Part shown: in pieces, positions 28,298 through 37,674 of the stretch
Layout of the letters: each line of letters starts with the position of its first letter
Position numbering within the stretch: the first letter of the stretch is position 1
Assembly: GCF_000332455.1 (NCBI RefSeq)
Contig: NZ_AOGY02000077.1
Coordinates: forward strand, 124,001-188,000
Direction of reading: 5' to 3'
Length of the DNA stretch: 64,000 nt
Source of the DNA: Leptospira vanthielii serovar Holland str. Waz Holland = ATCC 700522
Lineage (GTDB): Bacteria; Spirochaetota; Leptospiria; Leptospirales; Leptospiraceae
Translations under genes and position numbers: made by a program
Notes under the pieces: model-generated
Seen by the model: the letters and a program-made list of their open reading frames with translations, nothing else
What the model was told of the DNA's origin: nothing
Databases searched by the model: none

Positions 28298-29710
28298 TTA
28301 AAGCACTTTTCCCGGGTTTAGGATCCCTCTCGGGTCAAATGCCAATTTGATGGCTCGCATGGTGTCAATTTCGGATTCGGACCTAGAAAAATTCAGATAA
28401 TCCTTTTTCAAAAGTCCAATTCCATGTTCTGCGGAGATGGAACCTTTGAACTTTTGGATGAGGGTGAACATTTCAGGATCCACTTTTTTGCATTGGGTAA
28501 AGAATTCCACATCAGATAGAACTTTTGGTTTAACTATGTTTAGGTGGAGGTTCCCATCCCCAATATGTCCAAAAAGGGCAATATGAAATCCTTGGTACTT
28601 CGATGTCAGTAGAGTGGTCATCTCATCTAAAAAAGCTTCCATGTTGCGAAGTGGAAGAGAGATATCATTTTTGTGAACTGTGTAAGCAAGAGATAAAGAT
28701 TCAGAAATCCCTTCCCTGTACTTCCAGAAGGTTTCGTTTTGCCGTGAGTTCTGTGCAATGGTCCCATCAGTAATTAGTTCTTTTTCCGTAATGGATTCTA
28801 AGATGGAATAAAGTTTTTCTTCGTCAGTTTCTCCACTCACTTCAAATTCCATAAGCACATAATACTTGCTAGGTTCTTGAAATGGATCAGGAACTCCCAA
28901 ATGTTCTTTCACTTTATCCAAACAATAGTCGGTTAAAAACTCGAATGCTAATAGAGGTAAGTCGAAGTTATGTGTTTCTCTAAAGATTTCTAAAATATTT
29001 TTGTATTCGGGAACAGCAAGGAAAATGACACGAATGTCTTTCGGAGGTTTTGTGAGTTTGACAACAGCTTCAGTGATGATTCCGAGTGTTCCTTCCGAAC
29101 CAATAAACAAGTGTTTGAGGTCATATCCTGTGTTATTTTTTAAAATTTCTCCATTGAATCGGTAAACCTCTCCCTTTCCATTCACAACAGTAAGACCTAG
29201 TACCCAGTCCCGGATGAGTCCATAATGAACCACTCGCACCCCGCCTGCATTGGTGGCAATGTTTCCACCGATCTGACTAGATCCAGTAGCTGCAAAATCC
29301 ACGGGAAAATAAAATCCACGTTCTTCGGCTTCTTTGTGTAGATTTTTTGTGATCATACCAGCTTGTACGTGTAAGGTGCCAAGGAAAGGATCAAAATCAA
29401 CCACTTGGTTCATTTTGGATAAAGAAACAACAATCTCACCATTTTTTGCAACAGCACCACCGGCATATCCTGTTCGTCCCCCAGAAGGAACCACAGCAAT
29501 TTCATTTTTGTAAGCGTAAGTGATTATGGCTGCTACATCTTCTGTTGATTCTGGAAAAACAAGGACTTGGTAGTTGGGTGGATACACTTTGGTTCTATCC
29601 GTTCCATAAGAATTGAATAAGGCCTCATCCATGGTTCCATCATTTTTTTGAATGACCTTTTTATCGCCAATGAGTTGGCCTAAGTCAGTTTTTGTTTTCG
29701 TAAAATCCAT
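28298..29710 (-). CDS. FAD-linked oxidase, GlcD/D-lactate dehydrogenase family
   Basis: The 470-residue flavoenzyme has the PCMH-type FAD domain with VVPSGGRTGYAGGAV (about 75-90) and SSQIGGNIATNAGGVRVV (about 145-162), and the C-terminal FAD-oxidase domain with HIGDGNLHLNIV and SAEHGIGLLKK. This group oxidises 2-hydroxy acids such as glycolate, D-lactate or D-2-hydroxyglutarate. No Fe-S partner subunit (GlcF-like) adjoins it, so a single-subunit dehydrogenase is likely. The substrate is unresolved. The ppk gene ends 10 bases upstream on the same strand. Confidence 0.88.
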   Translation of the reverse strand: MDFTKTKTDLGQLIGDKKVIQKNDGTMDEALFNSYGTDRTKVYPPNYQVLVFPESTEDVAAIITYAYKNEIAVVPSGGRTGYAGGAVAKNGEIVVSLSKMNQVVDFDPFLGTLHVQAGMITKNLHKEAEERGFYFPVDFAATGSSQIGGNIATNAGGVRVVHYGLIRDWVLGLTVVNGKGEVYRFNGEILKNNTGYDLKHLFIGSEGTLGIITEAVVKLTKPPKDIRVIFLAVPEYKNILEIFRETHNFDLPLLAFEFLTDYCLDKVKEHLGVPDPFQEPSKYYVLMEFEVSGETDEEKLYSILESITEKELITDGTIAQNSRQNETFWKYREGISESLSLAYTVHKNDISLPLRNMEAFLDEMTTLLTSKYQGFHIALFGHIGDGNLHLNIVKPKVLSDVEFFTQCKKVDPEMFTLIQKFKGSISAEHGIGLLKKDYLNFSRSESEIDTMRAIKLAFDPRGILNPGKVL

Positions 29711-29720
29711 TTTCTATCCT

Positions 29721-31799
29721 TTAGATATCTACCATATCAATTTGAGAGTTTACTGCAGGGTCATCATCCCCCGGTGTCAAACGAGTGTAAGATCCATCCG
29801 ATTCGAGAACTCTTGCTTGTGTGTTATCCCGAAGGAGGAGTTCTAAAATTTTGCCGATTCTTTTTTTATGTTTGTCTTGAAGGATGGGAAACATAACTTC
29901 AATTCGGCGAAGAAAGTTTCTTGGCATACAATCCGCCGAAGCCAAATACACTTCTGGTTTTCCACCGTTTTCAAAACTATAAATCCTCGAGTGTTCTAAA
30001 TACCGTCCTACAATGGAGCGAACGCTAATACGATCAGAAACACCTGGAATTCCGGGCCTAAGGCAACAGATTCCTCGTATAATCAGGTCAATTTTAACTC
30101 CTGCTTGTGAGGCTTCATAGAGTTTTAAAATTACATCTGGATCCACAAGAGAGTTCATTTTAAAGACCACTCGTGCTTGTTTACCGTTTTTTGCATTGTC
30201 AGTTTCTCTTTGGATGAGGTGCAGAAACTCTTCTTTTAAGAAAGTAGGAGCCGCATAAATTCTCGAAAGCCTTGGCATTTTGCCGGAACTTGTGATGGTA
30301 TTAAAAAGAATCGCAACATCTTCTGTAATCTCAGGGTTTGCTGTGAATAGGCTTATATCGGTATAAAATCTAGCTGTGGTAGAGTTATAATTTCCCGTGC
30401 CTAAGTGCACATAACGATTGAGTTTATCATCTTCCCGGCGGACGATGAGTAACATCTTACAATGGATTTTGAGACCAACCACACCATAAACTACATGGAC
30501 ACCACTATCTTCTAATTTTTTTGCCCAACGAATGTTTCTTTCTTCGTCAAACCTTGCTTTGAGTTCCACAAGTACTGTGACTTGTTTTCCATTCTCTGCT
30601 GCTTCTCCCAAAAATTGGATGATGGGTGAATCACCTGAGGTTCTGTACAAAGTCATTTTGATCGCAAGTACTTTGGGATCTTGGCTTGCAATTTTTAACA
30701 TATCCTCGATGGATTTAGAACTTTCGTAAGGGTGATGGAGGAGGTGGTCGTTTTTACGAATTTCAGAAAAGATAGATTCACTTTTTTTAGCAGCAAATCC
30801 AGATTTAGGAACGGGATAAGAATACTTTAAGTGGCTTGTTTTTTCCAAACCTTGGAAAAACATCATGTCATTTAAACTAAGTAAGGTGGGAATTTCCATA
30901 ACTTGGTATTCTTCCAACTCTAAGAGTCCACGTAATAGTTCTTTGATATGACCCGCACCCGAATGGACATCCAAACGAACCGCATCTCCCCACATACGGT
31001 TTTTTAATTCGTTTTTCATTGTTGTGAGAAGGTCACCAATATTTTGTTCTTCATTGATGGAGATATCCGCATCACGAACAATTTTAAAGGTATGAATTTG
31101 TTTTACATTCATTCCATAAAAAAGGTCACCTAAATGGAGTTTAATGATCTCTTCTAGTGGGAAGTATCTTCTAACGTCTGATTGTTTATTCGGAGGAAGT
31201 TGTAAAAAACGAGGTAGAACACTTGGCACTTGAACGATGGCAAAAAGTTCTTTGGCTTTGTTTTTATCATCATCAGAATATAAAGTAATTCCGAGATTCA
31301 ACGTTCGGTTTAGAATATGAGGAAATGGATGGGAAGGATCAATCGCAAGAGGAGTGAGAATGGAAGAAACTTCTCGTTTGTAATAATTTTTTACAAATTG
31401 GATATCATCGCCGGCAAGTTCACTTGGATCTTGTACAACTACGATTTTGTTTTCTTTTAGTTCAATGAGGATCTCGTTTAAGGATTCATATTGTCCTTTA
31501 ACAAATTCTCCCACTTTGGAATAAAGTTCGGCAACGGTTTCTGAAGTTCGTTTCCCATTCAGGCTTCGTTCTTCGATTCCTGCATTTTTTAAGTTCACTA
31601 GGCCTGCCACGCGGACCATAAAAAACTCATCTAAATTGGATTCAGTGATACAAAGGAATTTGAGGCGTTCGAGGAGTGGGTTTTCTTTGTCGAAAGACTC
31701 TTCGAGGACACGGTGGTTGAAGTCGACCCAGGAAAGTTCGCGGTCGAAGAAGATATTTTGGTTCCCCAGTTCTATTTTTTCTTTAGGGCTAGCAGTCAT
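29721..31799 (-). CDS. ppk1: Polyphosphate kinase 1
   Basis: The start at 31799 (MTASPKEKIELGNQNIFF) gives 692 residues, the normal PPK1 size; the longer frame to 32210 lies antisense within fliD. Seen motifs are the N-terminal FFDRELSWVDFNHRVLEE, RTSGDSPII, the catalytic histidine at about residue 446 in GLKIHCKMLL, and HLGTGNYNSTTARFYTD. The enzyme makes inorganic polyphosphate from ATP. Divergent from fliD with a 91-base gap; the GlcD gene follows after 10 bases. Confidence 0.95.
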   Translation of the reverse strand: MTASPKEKIELGNQNIFFDRELSWVDFNHRVLEESFDKENPLLERLKFLCITESNLDEFFMVRVAGLVNLKNAGIEERSLNGKRTSETVAELYSKVGEFVKGQYESLNEILIELKENKIVVVQDPSELAGDDIQFVKNYYKREVSSILTPLAIDPSHPFPHILNRTLNLGITLYSDDDKNKAKELFAIVQVPSVLPRFLQLPPNKQSDVRRYFPLEEIIKLHLGDLFYGMNVKQIHTFKIVRDADISINEEQNIGDLLTTMKNELKNRMWGDAVRLDVHSGAGHIKELLRGLLELEEYQVMEIPTLLSLNDMMFFQGLEKTSHLKYSYPVPKSGFAAKKSESIFSEIRKNDHLLHHPYESSKSIEDMLKIASQDPKVLAIKMTLYRTSGDSPIIQFLGEAAENGKQVTVLVELKARFDEERNIRWAKKLEDSGVHVVYGVVGLKIHCKMLLIVRREDDKLNRYVHLGTGNYNSTTARFYTDISLFTANPEITEDVAILFNTITSSGKMPRLSRIYAAPTFLKEEFLHLIQRETDNAKNGKQARVVFKMNSLVDPDVILKLYEASQAGVKIDLIIRGICCLRPGIPGVSDRISVRSIVGRYLEHSRIYSFENGGKPEVYLASADCMPRNFLRRIEVMFPILQDKHKKRIGKILELLLRDNTQARVLESDGSYTRLTPGDDDPAVNSQIDMVDI

Positions 31800-31890
31800 A
31801 ATTCTAGGATTTGGGAAGGAAAAAATTCTGTAAATTCCTAATCCTTTTGTAGAATTCGACGACATTAGATTCAGAGGAATTTGAAACGAT

Positions 31891-33813
31891 ATGCCAGCAT
31901 ATACCATGCCGGGTTTGATGACCGGGCAAAATACAAACGATATCGTTAAAAAACTGGTCGAACTCGAACGTAGACCCATCAGGCGATGGGAAACGGAAAA
32001 CGAGTATGCCAAAGCACAAATGCAGATTTGGGGTGAGGTAAAAAACCTGACCACAAACCTCCAAACCAAAACCCGCGCCCTTGTTTCCTTTACCGCTCCT
32101 TTTGCCACCAAATCGGTCTCTTCTTCGGAAGAAGGGGTGATTACGGGAGAGGCCTCTCGTGCTGCCAAGTCTGGAAATCGAGCTCTAGAAATCACAGAAA
32201 TGGCAAGCAAACATCAGTTATCTGGTGTTGCCATTGATACCGACATTCGTTTGCCAGAAGGCAGTTTTACGATCTATTCTGGAAAGTCCAAAGAGACAGT
32301 GATCTTCCCTGGCGGGGGATTACCGGAGCTCACTCAGGCCATCAAAAATATGGCCGGGGGACTTGCCGAAACTTCTCTCATTAAAATTGATAAAGACTCA
32401 TCCATTCTCACTGTCACATCCGTAAAGACCGGTAAAAAAAATGAACTTCAGTTTTCTGATCCTAATGGAATTTTGAAACTGGCGGGTCTTGTTGGGGAAA
32501 ACAAGGCAGGTCTTGAAAATACAAATCAATTATTATCTTTAGATTTACTCAACTCCAAGGTATGGGAACAGGCAAAGTTCAAAAAGTCGGAAACAGAAAC
32601 GGAGAAGTTGCTCCAAACCGAAGAAGGAATTTCAATCAAACCAGACACTGCATTTGCAGTTCCGATTGTTGTGACGGAAATCAAAGAAAGAGCTTTTGTC
32701 GAAATTGAAATCGTTGGGGAAGCTCCTGCAGTGATGGAACTCGGGATTGGTTTTGAAAAAGAGGGCAGTGTTCGTAACAAATTCCTACCCATTTCCAAAA
32801 CAGAATCCAAATATATTTTCCCTGCGGGTGATTATGCTTCGGAGAAAAATCTAACAACAATTATACTGTCTAATGCTGCGACTACCCCTGTTCTTATCAA
32901 ATCGGTCACTCTTGTCACACCCCCCGCTCCGGGAACTGCCGAACCAGTTAAGGTTTTACAAGAAGGAAAAGATCTTAAAATCAAAATCGATGGAGTGGAA
33001 ATCACTCGTGAAACAAACGATGCCATTGCCGATGTTTTAGAAGGGATTTCTTTTAATGTTCATAAAGTCACAGAAAAACCTGTGACTTTAAAGATCCATG
33101 TGGATCATGCCAAAGGTTCTGCCCTCATCAAAGAATGGGTGGATGCTTATAACGAACTGATGAAGTTTTCAAAGGAAGTGATTTCCGTTGAAAAAAATGC
33201 AAGAATCTCTGATAAAAAAGAAAGTGATGATTCCAAAGCAGCAGACATCTCCAAGGATTTTTGGGATAACAAATCCAAATCAGGAATCCTTGCTGGTGAA
33301 AATTCGATCCAAAGATTAATTGCTTCTTTAAAAACTACAGCTAACTCATACTATCCGGCTCCGAAAGACAATGGATTTAAAGTTCTCACAGATATTGGGA
33401 TCTCCACTGGGGCTGTAGGATCCAACTGGGAAAAAATCCAAGACGGACTATTACAAATTGACCAAGAAAGACTTGTTTCCGTACTTTCTGAAAATCCAGA
33501 TGGGGTTCGTGATTTGTTTGCCTCTGACCCGAATAACGATGCAAAGATGGAAGAAGGTGTTGGAATTCGATTATTAGAAATCCTAAAACCTTACAATCAA
33601 TATGCTTCTGGAATTGTCACAAGCAAAGTAAAACTTTTAGAAGAAAGTGTCGCAGGGAATAATAAAAAAATCAAAGAACATGAGTCTCATCTCATTAGTT
33701 TTGAAGCCAAACTGAAACAACGGTTTCTCTACATGGAACAAGGTGTAGGGAAAAACAAATCAGTGGGTAATTATTTGCAGAATAATATGTTTAGAGGTAA
33801 CGGTGGGGAATGA
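31891..33813 (+). CDS. fliD: Flagellar filament cap protein (hook-associated protein 2)
   Basis: The 640-residue protein has the FliD N-terminal segment (MPAYTMPGLMTGQNTNDIV, then a long helix with ERRPIRRWE) and the FliD C-terminal domain with LLQIDQERLVSVLSENPDGVRDLF. It ends in a coiled coil (IKEHESHLISFEAKLKQRF). It caps the periplasmic flagellar filament and aids flagellin assembly. The long middle insert is usual for spirochaetal FliD. The stop overlaps the next start (ATGATGA region), showing translational coupling. No flagellin gene is near. Confidence 0.93.
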   Translation: MPAYTMPGLMTGQNTNDIVKKLVELERRPIRRWETENEYAKAQMQIWGEVKNLTTNLQTKTRALVSFTAPFATKSVSSSEEGVITGEASRAAKSGNRALEITEMASKHQLSGVAIDTDIRLPEGSFTIYSGKSKETVIFPGGGLPELTQAIKNMAGGLAETSLIKIDKDSSILTVTSVKTGKKNELQFSDPNGILKLAGLVGENKAGLENTNQLLSLDLLNSKVWEQAKFKKSETETEKLLQTEEGISIKPDTAFAVPIVVTEIKERAFVEIEIVGEAPAVMELGIGFEKEGSVRNKFLPISKTESKYIFPAGDYASEKNLTTIILSNAATTPVLIKSVTLVTPPAPGTAEPVKVLQEGKDLKIKIDGVEITRETNDAIADVLEGISFNVHKVTEKPVTLKIHVDHAKGSALIKEWVDAYNELMKFSKEVISVEKNARISDKKESDDSKAADISKDFWDNKSKSGILAGENSIQRLIASLKTTANSYYPAPKDNGFKVLTDIGISTGAVGSNWEKIQDGLLQIDQERLVSVLSENPDGVRDLFASDPNNDAKMEEGVGIRLLEILKPYNQYASGIVTSKVKLLEESVAGNNKKIKEHESHLISFEAKLKQRFLYMEQGVGKNKSVGNYLQNNMFRGNGGE

Positions 33814-34772
33814 TGAATATTTATATCAATGAACAACAATTAGATACTAAACTCGATGGCGAAACAAATCTAGGCCAAGTGTTGGATGAAATTCAAAAAT
33901 GGATTGAATCCAATGGAAAGTATCTTCGTCATTTCACGGTCAACGGAAAAGAACTGAACCGTTCTGACCTAAATGCTGTGGGTGTAGACGAAACAGAACG
34001 TCTGGATTTATTTGTGGGTGAAGAATTAGATGTCATTGAAGATAGCCTTTGGGAAGTCGATAACTACGTAGACAAAGTGGGAACCACCCTTGTCGGTCGT
34101 GATTCTCTGACGGAAAAAGAAACCGAAGACTTAAAAGAAGGAATCCCTTGGATTATTTCCATGATCCAAACTACAACAAAAATTCTAAATCTAAACCTAA
34201 CCCTCATACAACCTATGGGGAAAGGAAAGAACGTAGAAGAAATTTTGGAGTCTTTACAAAATGGATCCGAAGTTTTAGATTCTACAAAAGCCATTGAGAC
34301 CTTTTTAGAAGACCTCCGTGATGTAAAACTTTTCCTTATGGATCTAAGCACTCGCCTTGCGGTAATGCGTATGGACGAAAGTGAACTGATTGAAATCATT
34401 TCTCGTTTTGTGGATGATAAAGAAAAAGTCATAAGAGACTTTATGGCAGTGAATGAAAACTTCCAATCAGGAAAGGATCATTTGGCTTCTGAGATTTTGA
34501 ATGATGCTGTTGGTCGGCTAACAGGGCTTATGTCGGCGCTTGTATCAGTGCAAACTCGCCATTCAGAATTAGATTGGCAATCACTTTCCATTGATGAGAA
34601 AAAGTTATCAGAAGTGATCACCAGATTGAATGAAACACTTTCTAACATTGCTTCTGCGATGGAAAAAAATGATATTGTCTATGCAGGTGATATTTTGGAA
34701 TACGAACTTCCTGAACTTTTAGAGGCGTTCATTCCGTTCCTTTCTCTTGTACTCGAAAGAGTTTCTGTTTAA
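33810..34772 (+). CDS. FliD-coupled protein of unknown function
   Basis: The 320-residue, acidic, largely helical protein overlaps the fliD stop by four bases, so it is made together with the cap protein. The first 75 residues look like a small beta-grasp type domain (INEQQLDTKLDGETNLGQVL ... DETERLDLFVGEEL). The rest is helical with no membrane segment. A role as a flagellar chaperone or regulator is inferred from coupling to fliD, where many bacteria carry fliS/fliT; I see no sequence match to either. The 3' end overlaps the convergent gene by four bases. Confidence 0.72.
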   Translation: MMNIYINEQQLDTKLDGETNLGQVLDEIQKWIESNGKYLRHFTVNGKELNRSDLNAVGVDETERLDLFVGEELDVIEDSLWEVDNYVDKVGTTLVGRDSLTEKETEDLKEGIPWIISMIQTTTKILNLNLTLIQPMGKGKNVEEILESLQNGSEVLDSTKAIETFLEDLRDVKLFLMDLSTRLAVMRMDESELIEIISRFVDDKEKVIRDFMAVNENFQSGKDHLASEILNDAVGRLTGLMSALVSVQTRHSELDWQSLSIDEKKLSEVITRLNETLSNIASAMEKNDIVYAGDILEYELPELLEAFIPFLSLVLERVSV

Positions 34773-35020
34773 AGATTTGGTTCTTTGGGGAATCGGGCAA
34801 AAATCCGGTTCCCAACTCCAAACAAAATCCCCACAAAAAAAACAACCCCTCCCCAAATTAGATTCAGGTTCCATCCAAGCGACTTTGTATACATAGGATC
34901 GGACCAAGTCCAGACTCCATAGGATGTGAGGATCAGTCCAAGGGTCAGAAACAAAGCGGCCAAAATAGAGGATAGGGAAATCATACCGGTAAGTTTATCC
35001 GAAGTTTTCCGCAGATACAA
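34769..35020 (-). CDS. Small membrane protein, two transmembrane helices
   Basis: The 83-residue protein has two hydrophobic helices (about residues 13-36 and 51-71) separated by a short polar loop with WTWSDPMYTKSLGW, and a basic C-terminal tail. No family was recognised. It is convergent with the fliD-coupled gene (four-base overlap) and divergent from the HAD gene. Confidence 0.6.
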   Translation of the reverse strand: MYLRKTSDKLTGMISLSSILAALFLTLGLILTSYGVWTWSDPMYTKSLGWNLNLIWGGVVFFVGILFGVGNRIFARFPKEPNL

Positions 35021-35079
35021 GACAATATTAAAGAACCAAACCGTTGACAGGATGTTCGTCCTTGGTTTTCTTTTCTGAT

Positions 35080-35835
35080 ATGGCTTTGTTTTTGGATTTG
35101 GACAATACCCTCTTACCCTCGAAACCAGCGTATGAATTTGCCATAACCGAATGTGCTAAGGATTGGGAGACTCGAAAGTTAGGTGGGAATTTCCGTTCCT
35201 TATACGAATCTGCCAGAACAAAAGTAAAAAACCAACTTGTAGGCCATAGTTCGAACCGGTTGCGACTTTTGTGTTTTAAATTGATGTTGGAGGAATCCGT
35301 GTCCTCTGGATTCCAAACCAAAGACATAGTTGATGTTTTGTGGATGGAAGAAAGATACCATTTCCATTTCCTTTCTTATTTAAAAAATGAATCTAAGAAA
35401 GAAACTTACCAAACAAAGTTATTTCCCAAACTTGTGGCTTTATCAAATCAGTTTCCTGTTTTTTTAACTACCAACGAAACCTTACGAACGCAATTATTAA
35501 AAGTATCTTCCTTTTTACCAGACCACTTTCGTTTTACGCTTATCACTTCGGAAGAGGTGGGACATGAAAAACCTACAACAGAATTCTTTTCTTATGTTTT
35601 GGAACGTTCGAAAGAAAATCCAGAGGATTGTATTTTACTCGGTGACAATTGGGACGATGATGTCCTCGGTGCGAATCGTCATGGAATTGCCAGCATTCAT
35701 ATTCCCGAAATGTGGGGAGTAGGTAGTGAGGTGAAGGAATATCCTTTTGAATCCTCAAGCCCCATTTGGAAGGCACCGAGTACGGTTGCAGCTCTTAACT
35801 TTGCCGAGTTATGGTTTTTTCAGAGTCAGAAATAA
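35080..35835 (+). CDS. HAD-superfamily hydrolase
   Basis: The start at 35080 (MALFLDLDNTLL) is preferred to one 36 bases earlier, as it places the nucleophile Asp6 and acid Asp8 in the normal position. Motif II is TTNET, motif III a Lys in GHEKPTTEFF and motif IV GDNWDDDVLGA. The 251-residue product is a phosphatase of the HAD type with a helical cap (about 20-110), resembling YjjG/pyrimidine nucleotidases or phosphoglycolate phosphatase-like proteins. The substrate is unknown. The last 27 bases overlap the convergent methyltransferase gene. Confidence 0.87.
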   Translation: MALFLDLDNTLLPSKPAYEFAITECAKDWETRKLGGNFRSLYESARTKVKNQLVGHSSNRLRLLCFKLMLEESVSSGFQTKDIVDVLWMEERYHFHFLSYLKNESKKETYQTKLFPKLVALSNQFPVFLTTNETLRTQLLKVSSFLPDHFRFTLITSEEVGHEKPTTEFFSYVLERSKENPEDCILLGDNWDDDVLGANRHGIASIHIPEMWGVGSEVKEYPFESSSPIWKAPSTVAALNFAELWFFQSQK

Positions 35836-36660
35836 AGTATTATTCCAGTTGATGGTTCTAAAACTTAGAGCAAAGATAAATTTGGTAAGATAATAATAAC
35901 CTAACTTAAAATAAACGGCAAGTTTACTTTTGCTACCCGATACAGAAAGGATGGGCATAAGCACTTTGTATTTGGGATCTGTAAATCCACATTGTTTTCC
36001 GAGTTCCGCAAGCGTTTTCATTTTGTAGTTGTTTACGTGGTCTTTGGCTTCAAGGTAATGAACCCCTTCCTGCATCCCTTTGAGTTTTACCTTCACATTG
36101 GCTTTGGTTAGTTGGATGGGAAAGTTAGGAGTTTGTAAAAAAAGAATCCCGCCGGGTTTAAGGAGTCCATGTAGATAAGTGAGTAGGGAATGGGGTTTCG
36201 GAATGTGTTCGATCACGTCCCATAAAGTGATGATATCAAAACTTTCTTTGGGTAGTTTAGAGTCTTGCACAAGACCCGCATGTACAGTTTTCATTCCATT
36301 TTGTTCGTTCGCAAATTTGACTGCTTGTTTAGAAATCTCATACCCCACTGCAGACCAACCTGGTTTTTTGGTGAGCACTGCTTTGACAAAAAATCCAAGG
36401 CCGCAACCCACATCGAGAAGGTTTCCTTTGTCTTTTTTTAAGTAAGTAGAAATAAAATCGGAATACACGGCACGGTGAGCATCGTCCCACCATTTTAAAT
36501 CATAAGTTTGTTCTGCCCCGTCCCAATAACCTTCGTAATGTTCTTCTTGTTCATAAGAGGAATACACATGACCACAGTTTTTACATTCTAAAATGGGGGT
36601 TCCATTTTCATTGAATACGGTTTTTGACTCGGAAGATTGGCAAAGGATACAAGATTTCAT
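35809..36660 (-). CDS. Class I SAM-dependent methyltransferase with zinc-ribbon N-terminus
   Basis: The 283-residue protein starts with two CxxC pairs (Cys4/7, Cys26/29), forming a zinc ribbon. The SAM motif LLDVGCGLGFF (81-91), the acidic loop GYEIS and DIITLWDVIEHI (motif IV region) follow. A positively charged C-terminal region is followed by a hydrophobic stretch (LGYYYLTKFIFALSF) that may contact membrane. This layout is common in methyltransferases acting on sugars or lipids at the envelope, but the target is unknown. Confidence 0.87.
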   Translation of the reverse strand: MKSCILCQSSESKTVFNENGTPILECKNCGHVYSSYEQEEHYEGYWDGAEQTYDLKWWDDAHRAVYSDFISTYLKKDKGNLLDVGCGLGFFVKAVLTKKPGWSAVGYEISKQAVKFANEQNGMKTVHAGLVQDSKLPKESFDIITLWDVIEHIPKPHSLLTYLHGLLKPGGILFLQTPNFPIQLTKANVKVKLKGMQEGVHYLEAKDHVNNYKMKTLAELGKQCGFTDPKYKVLMPILSVSGSKSKLAVYFKLGYYYLTKFIFALSFRTINWNNTLFLTLKKP

Positions 36661-36770
36661 GGTCTATCGGTCAGTCTAATTCATGAGAACAAGGGTCAAA
36701 CCAAAAACCTTGATCCGACTTGCCAACATCCTAGGCAAAAAAAACATGGGGTGAGATAAGAGAGGAACCG

Positions 36771-37613
36771 ATGAAAATTAACTTCACCAAAATGGAAGGA
36801 ATTGGAAATGACTACGTGTATATCGATGCCACAAAAAACGATATTCGCTTGAGTCCCGAACAAATCCAAAAACTATCCGACCGCAATTTTGGAATTGGTG
36901 GAGATGGGGTGATTTTTATTCGTAACTCAAAAACGGGTGAGTTCCAAATGGACATGTACAACTCGGATGGAAGTTCTTCAGAGATGTGCGGGAATGGAGT
37001 GCGTTGTGTCGGAAAATTTGTTTTTGATCATGGCCTTACCAAAAGCCAAAAACCTACCATTGAAACGGGGAAAGGGGTTCTCACCCTCGACTTAAAAACA
37101 GGAAACAACGGCAAAGTAGAAATGGTCACCGTGGATATGGGAGAACCCATCCTAAAACCAACACTCGTTCCCATTGTATGGCCAGGTGACGAAGCAGTCA
37201 TCAACCAAGTGATCGAAGTCCAAGGAAAACAATATCATTTTACGGCTGTTAGTATGGGAAACCCGCATTGTGTGATTTATGTGGATGATGCCGATGCCTT
37301 CCCCGTTAGAGAAATTGGACCACTTATCGAAAACCATCCTTTGTTTCCAAGAAGGGTGAATGTGGAATTTGTGTCCGTCAGAGGAAAAGACCATCTCTAC
37401 CAAAGGACTTGGGAGAGAGGAGCCGGAGAGACCTTAGCTTGTGGTACAGGAGCTTGTGCGGTGACTGTGGCTTCTATCTTAAATGGAAAAACAGGGCGGT
37501 CCGTGCAAATTGATCTTAGGGGTGGAACTCTAAATATCGAATGGAAAGAAAATGGATCTGTGATGATGACAGGGCCCGCCAAAGAAGTATTTTCGGGAGA
37601 AGTGGAAGTTTAA
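36771..37613 (+). CDS. dapF: Diaminopimelate epimerase
   Basis: The 280-residue enzyme interconverts LL- and meso-diaminopimelate for peptidoglycan and lysine synthesis. Both catalytic cysteines are present: Cys73 in [16 protein letters not shown] and Cys224 in [14 protein letters not shown]. The N-terminus has the usual [15 protein letters not shown]. Length and order fit the family exactly. The gene stands alone on the + strand. Confidence 0.96.
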   Translation: MKINFTKMEGIGNDYVYIDATKNDIRLSPEQIQKLSDRNFGIGGDGVIFIRNSKTGEFQMDMYNSDGSSSEMCGNGVRCVGKFVFDHGLTKSQKPTIETGKGVLTLDLKTGNNGKVEMVTVDMGEPILKPTLVPIVWPGDEAVINQVIEVQGKQYHFTAVSMGNPHCVIYVDDADAFPVREIGPLIENHPLFPRRVNVEFVSVRGKDHLYQRTWERGAGETLACGTGACAVTVASILNGKTGRSVQIDLRGGTLNIEWKENGSVMMTGPAKEVFSGEVEV

Positions 37614-37626
37614 TTCGGTTGTAAGA

Positions 37627-37658
37627 TTGTCCGTACTCCTTAAGCGAGTTACGGACAA
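37627..37658. terminator. Bidirectional hairpin between convergent genes
   Basis: TTGTCCGTA (37627-37635) and TACGGACAA (37650-37658) form a perfect 9-bp stem, extended by CTC/GAG inside. It lies between dapF and the convergent acyltransferase. Neither side has a strong T tract, so termination is likely but not certain. Confidence 0.6.
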
Positions 37659-37674
37659 ATCGAATGACTGGAGA

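Noticed and set aside
31804..32210. N-terminal extension of ppk1 by about 137 residues
   Set aside because: The extension is antisense to the start of fliD and is absent from normal PPK1 size; the start at 31799 gives a standard protein.
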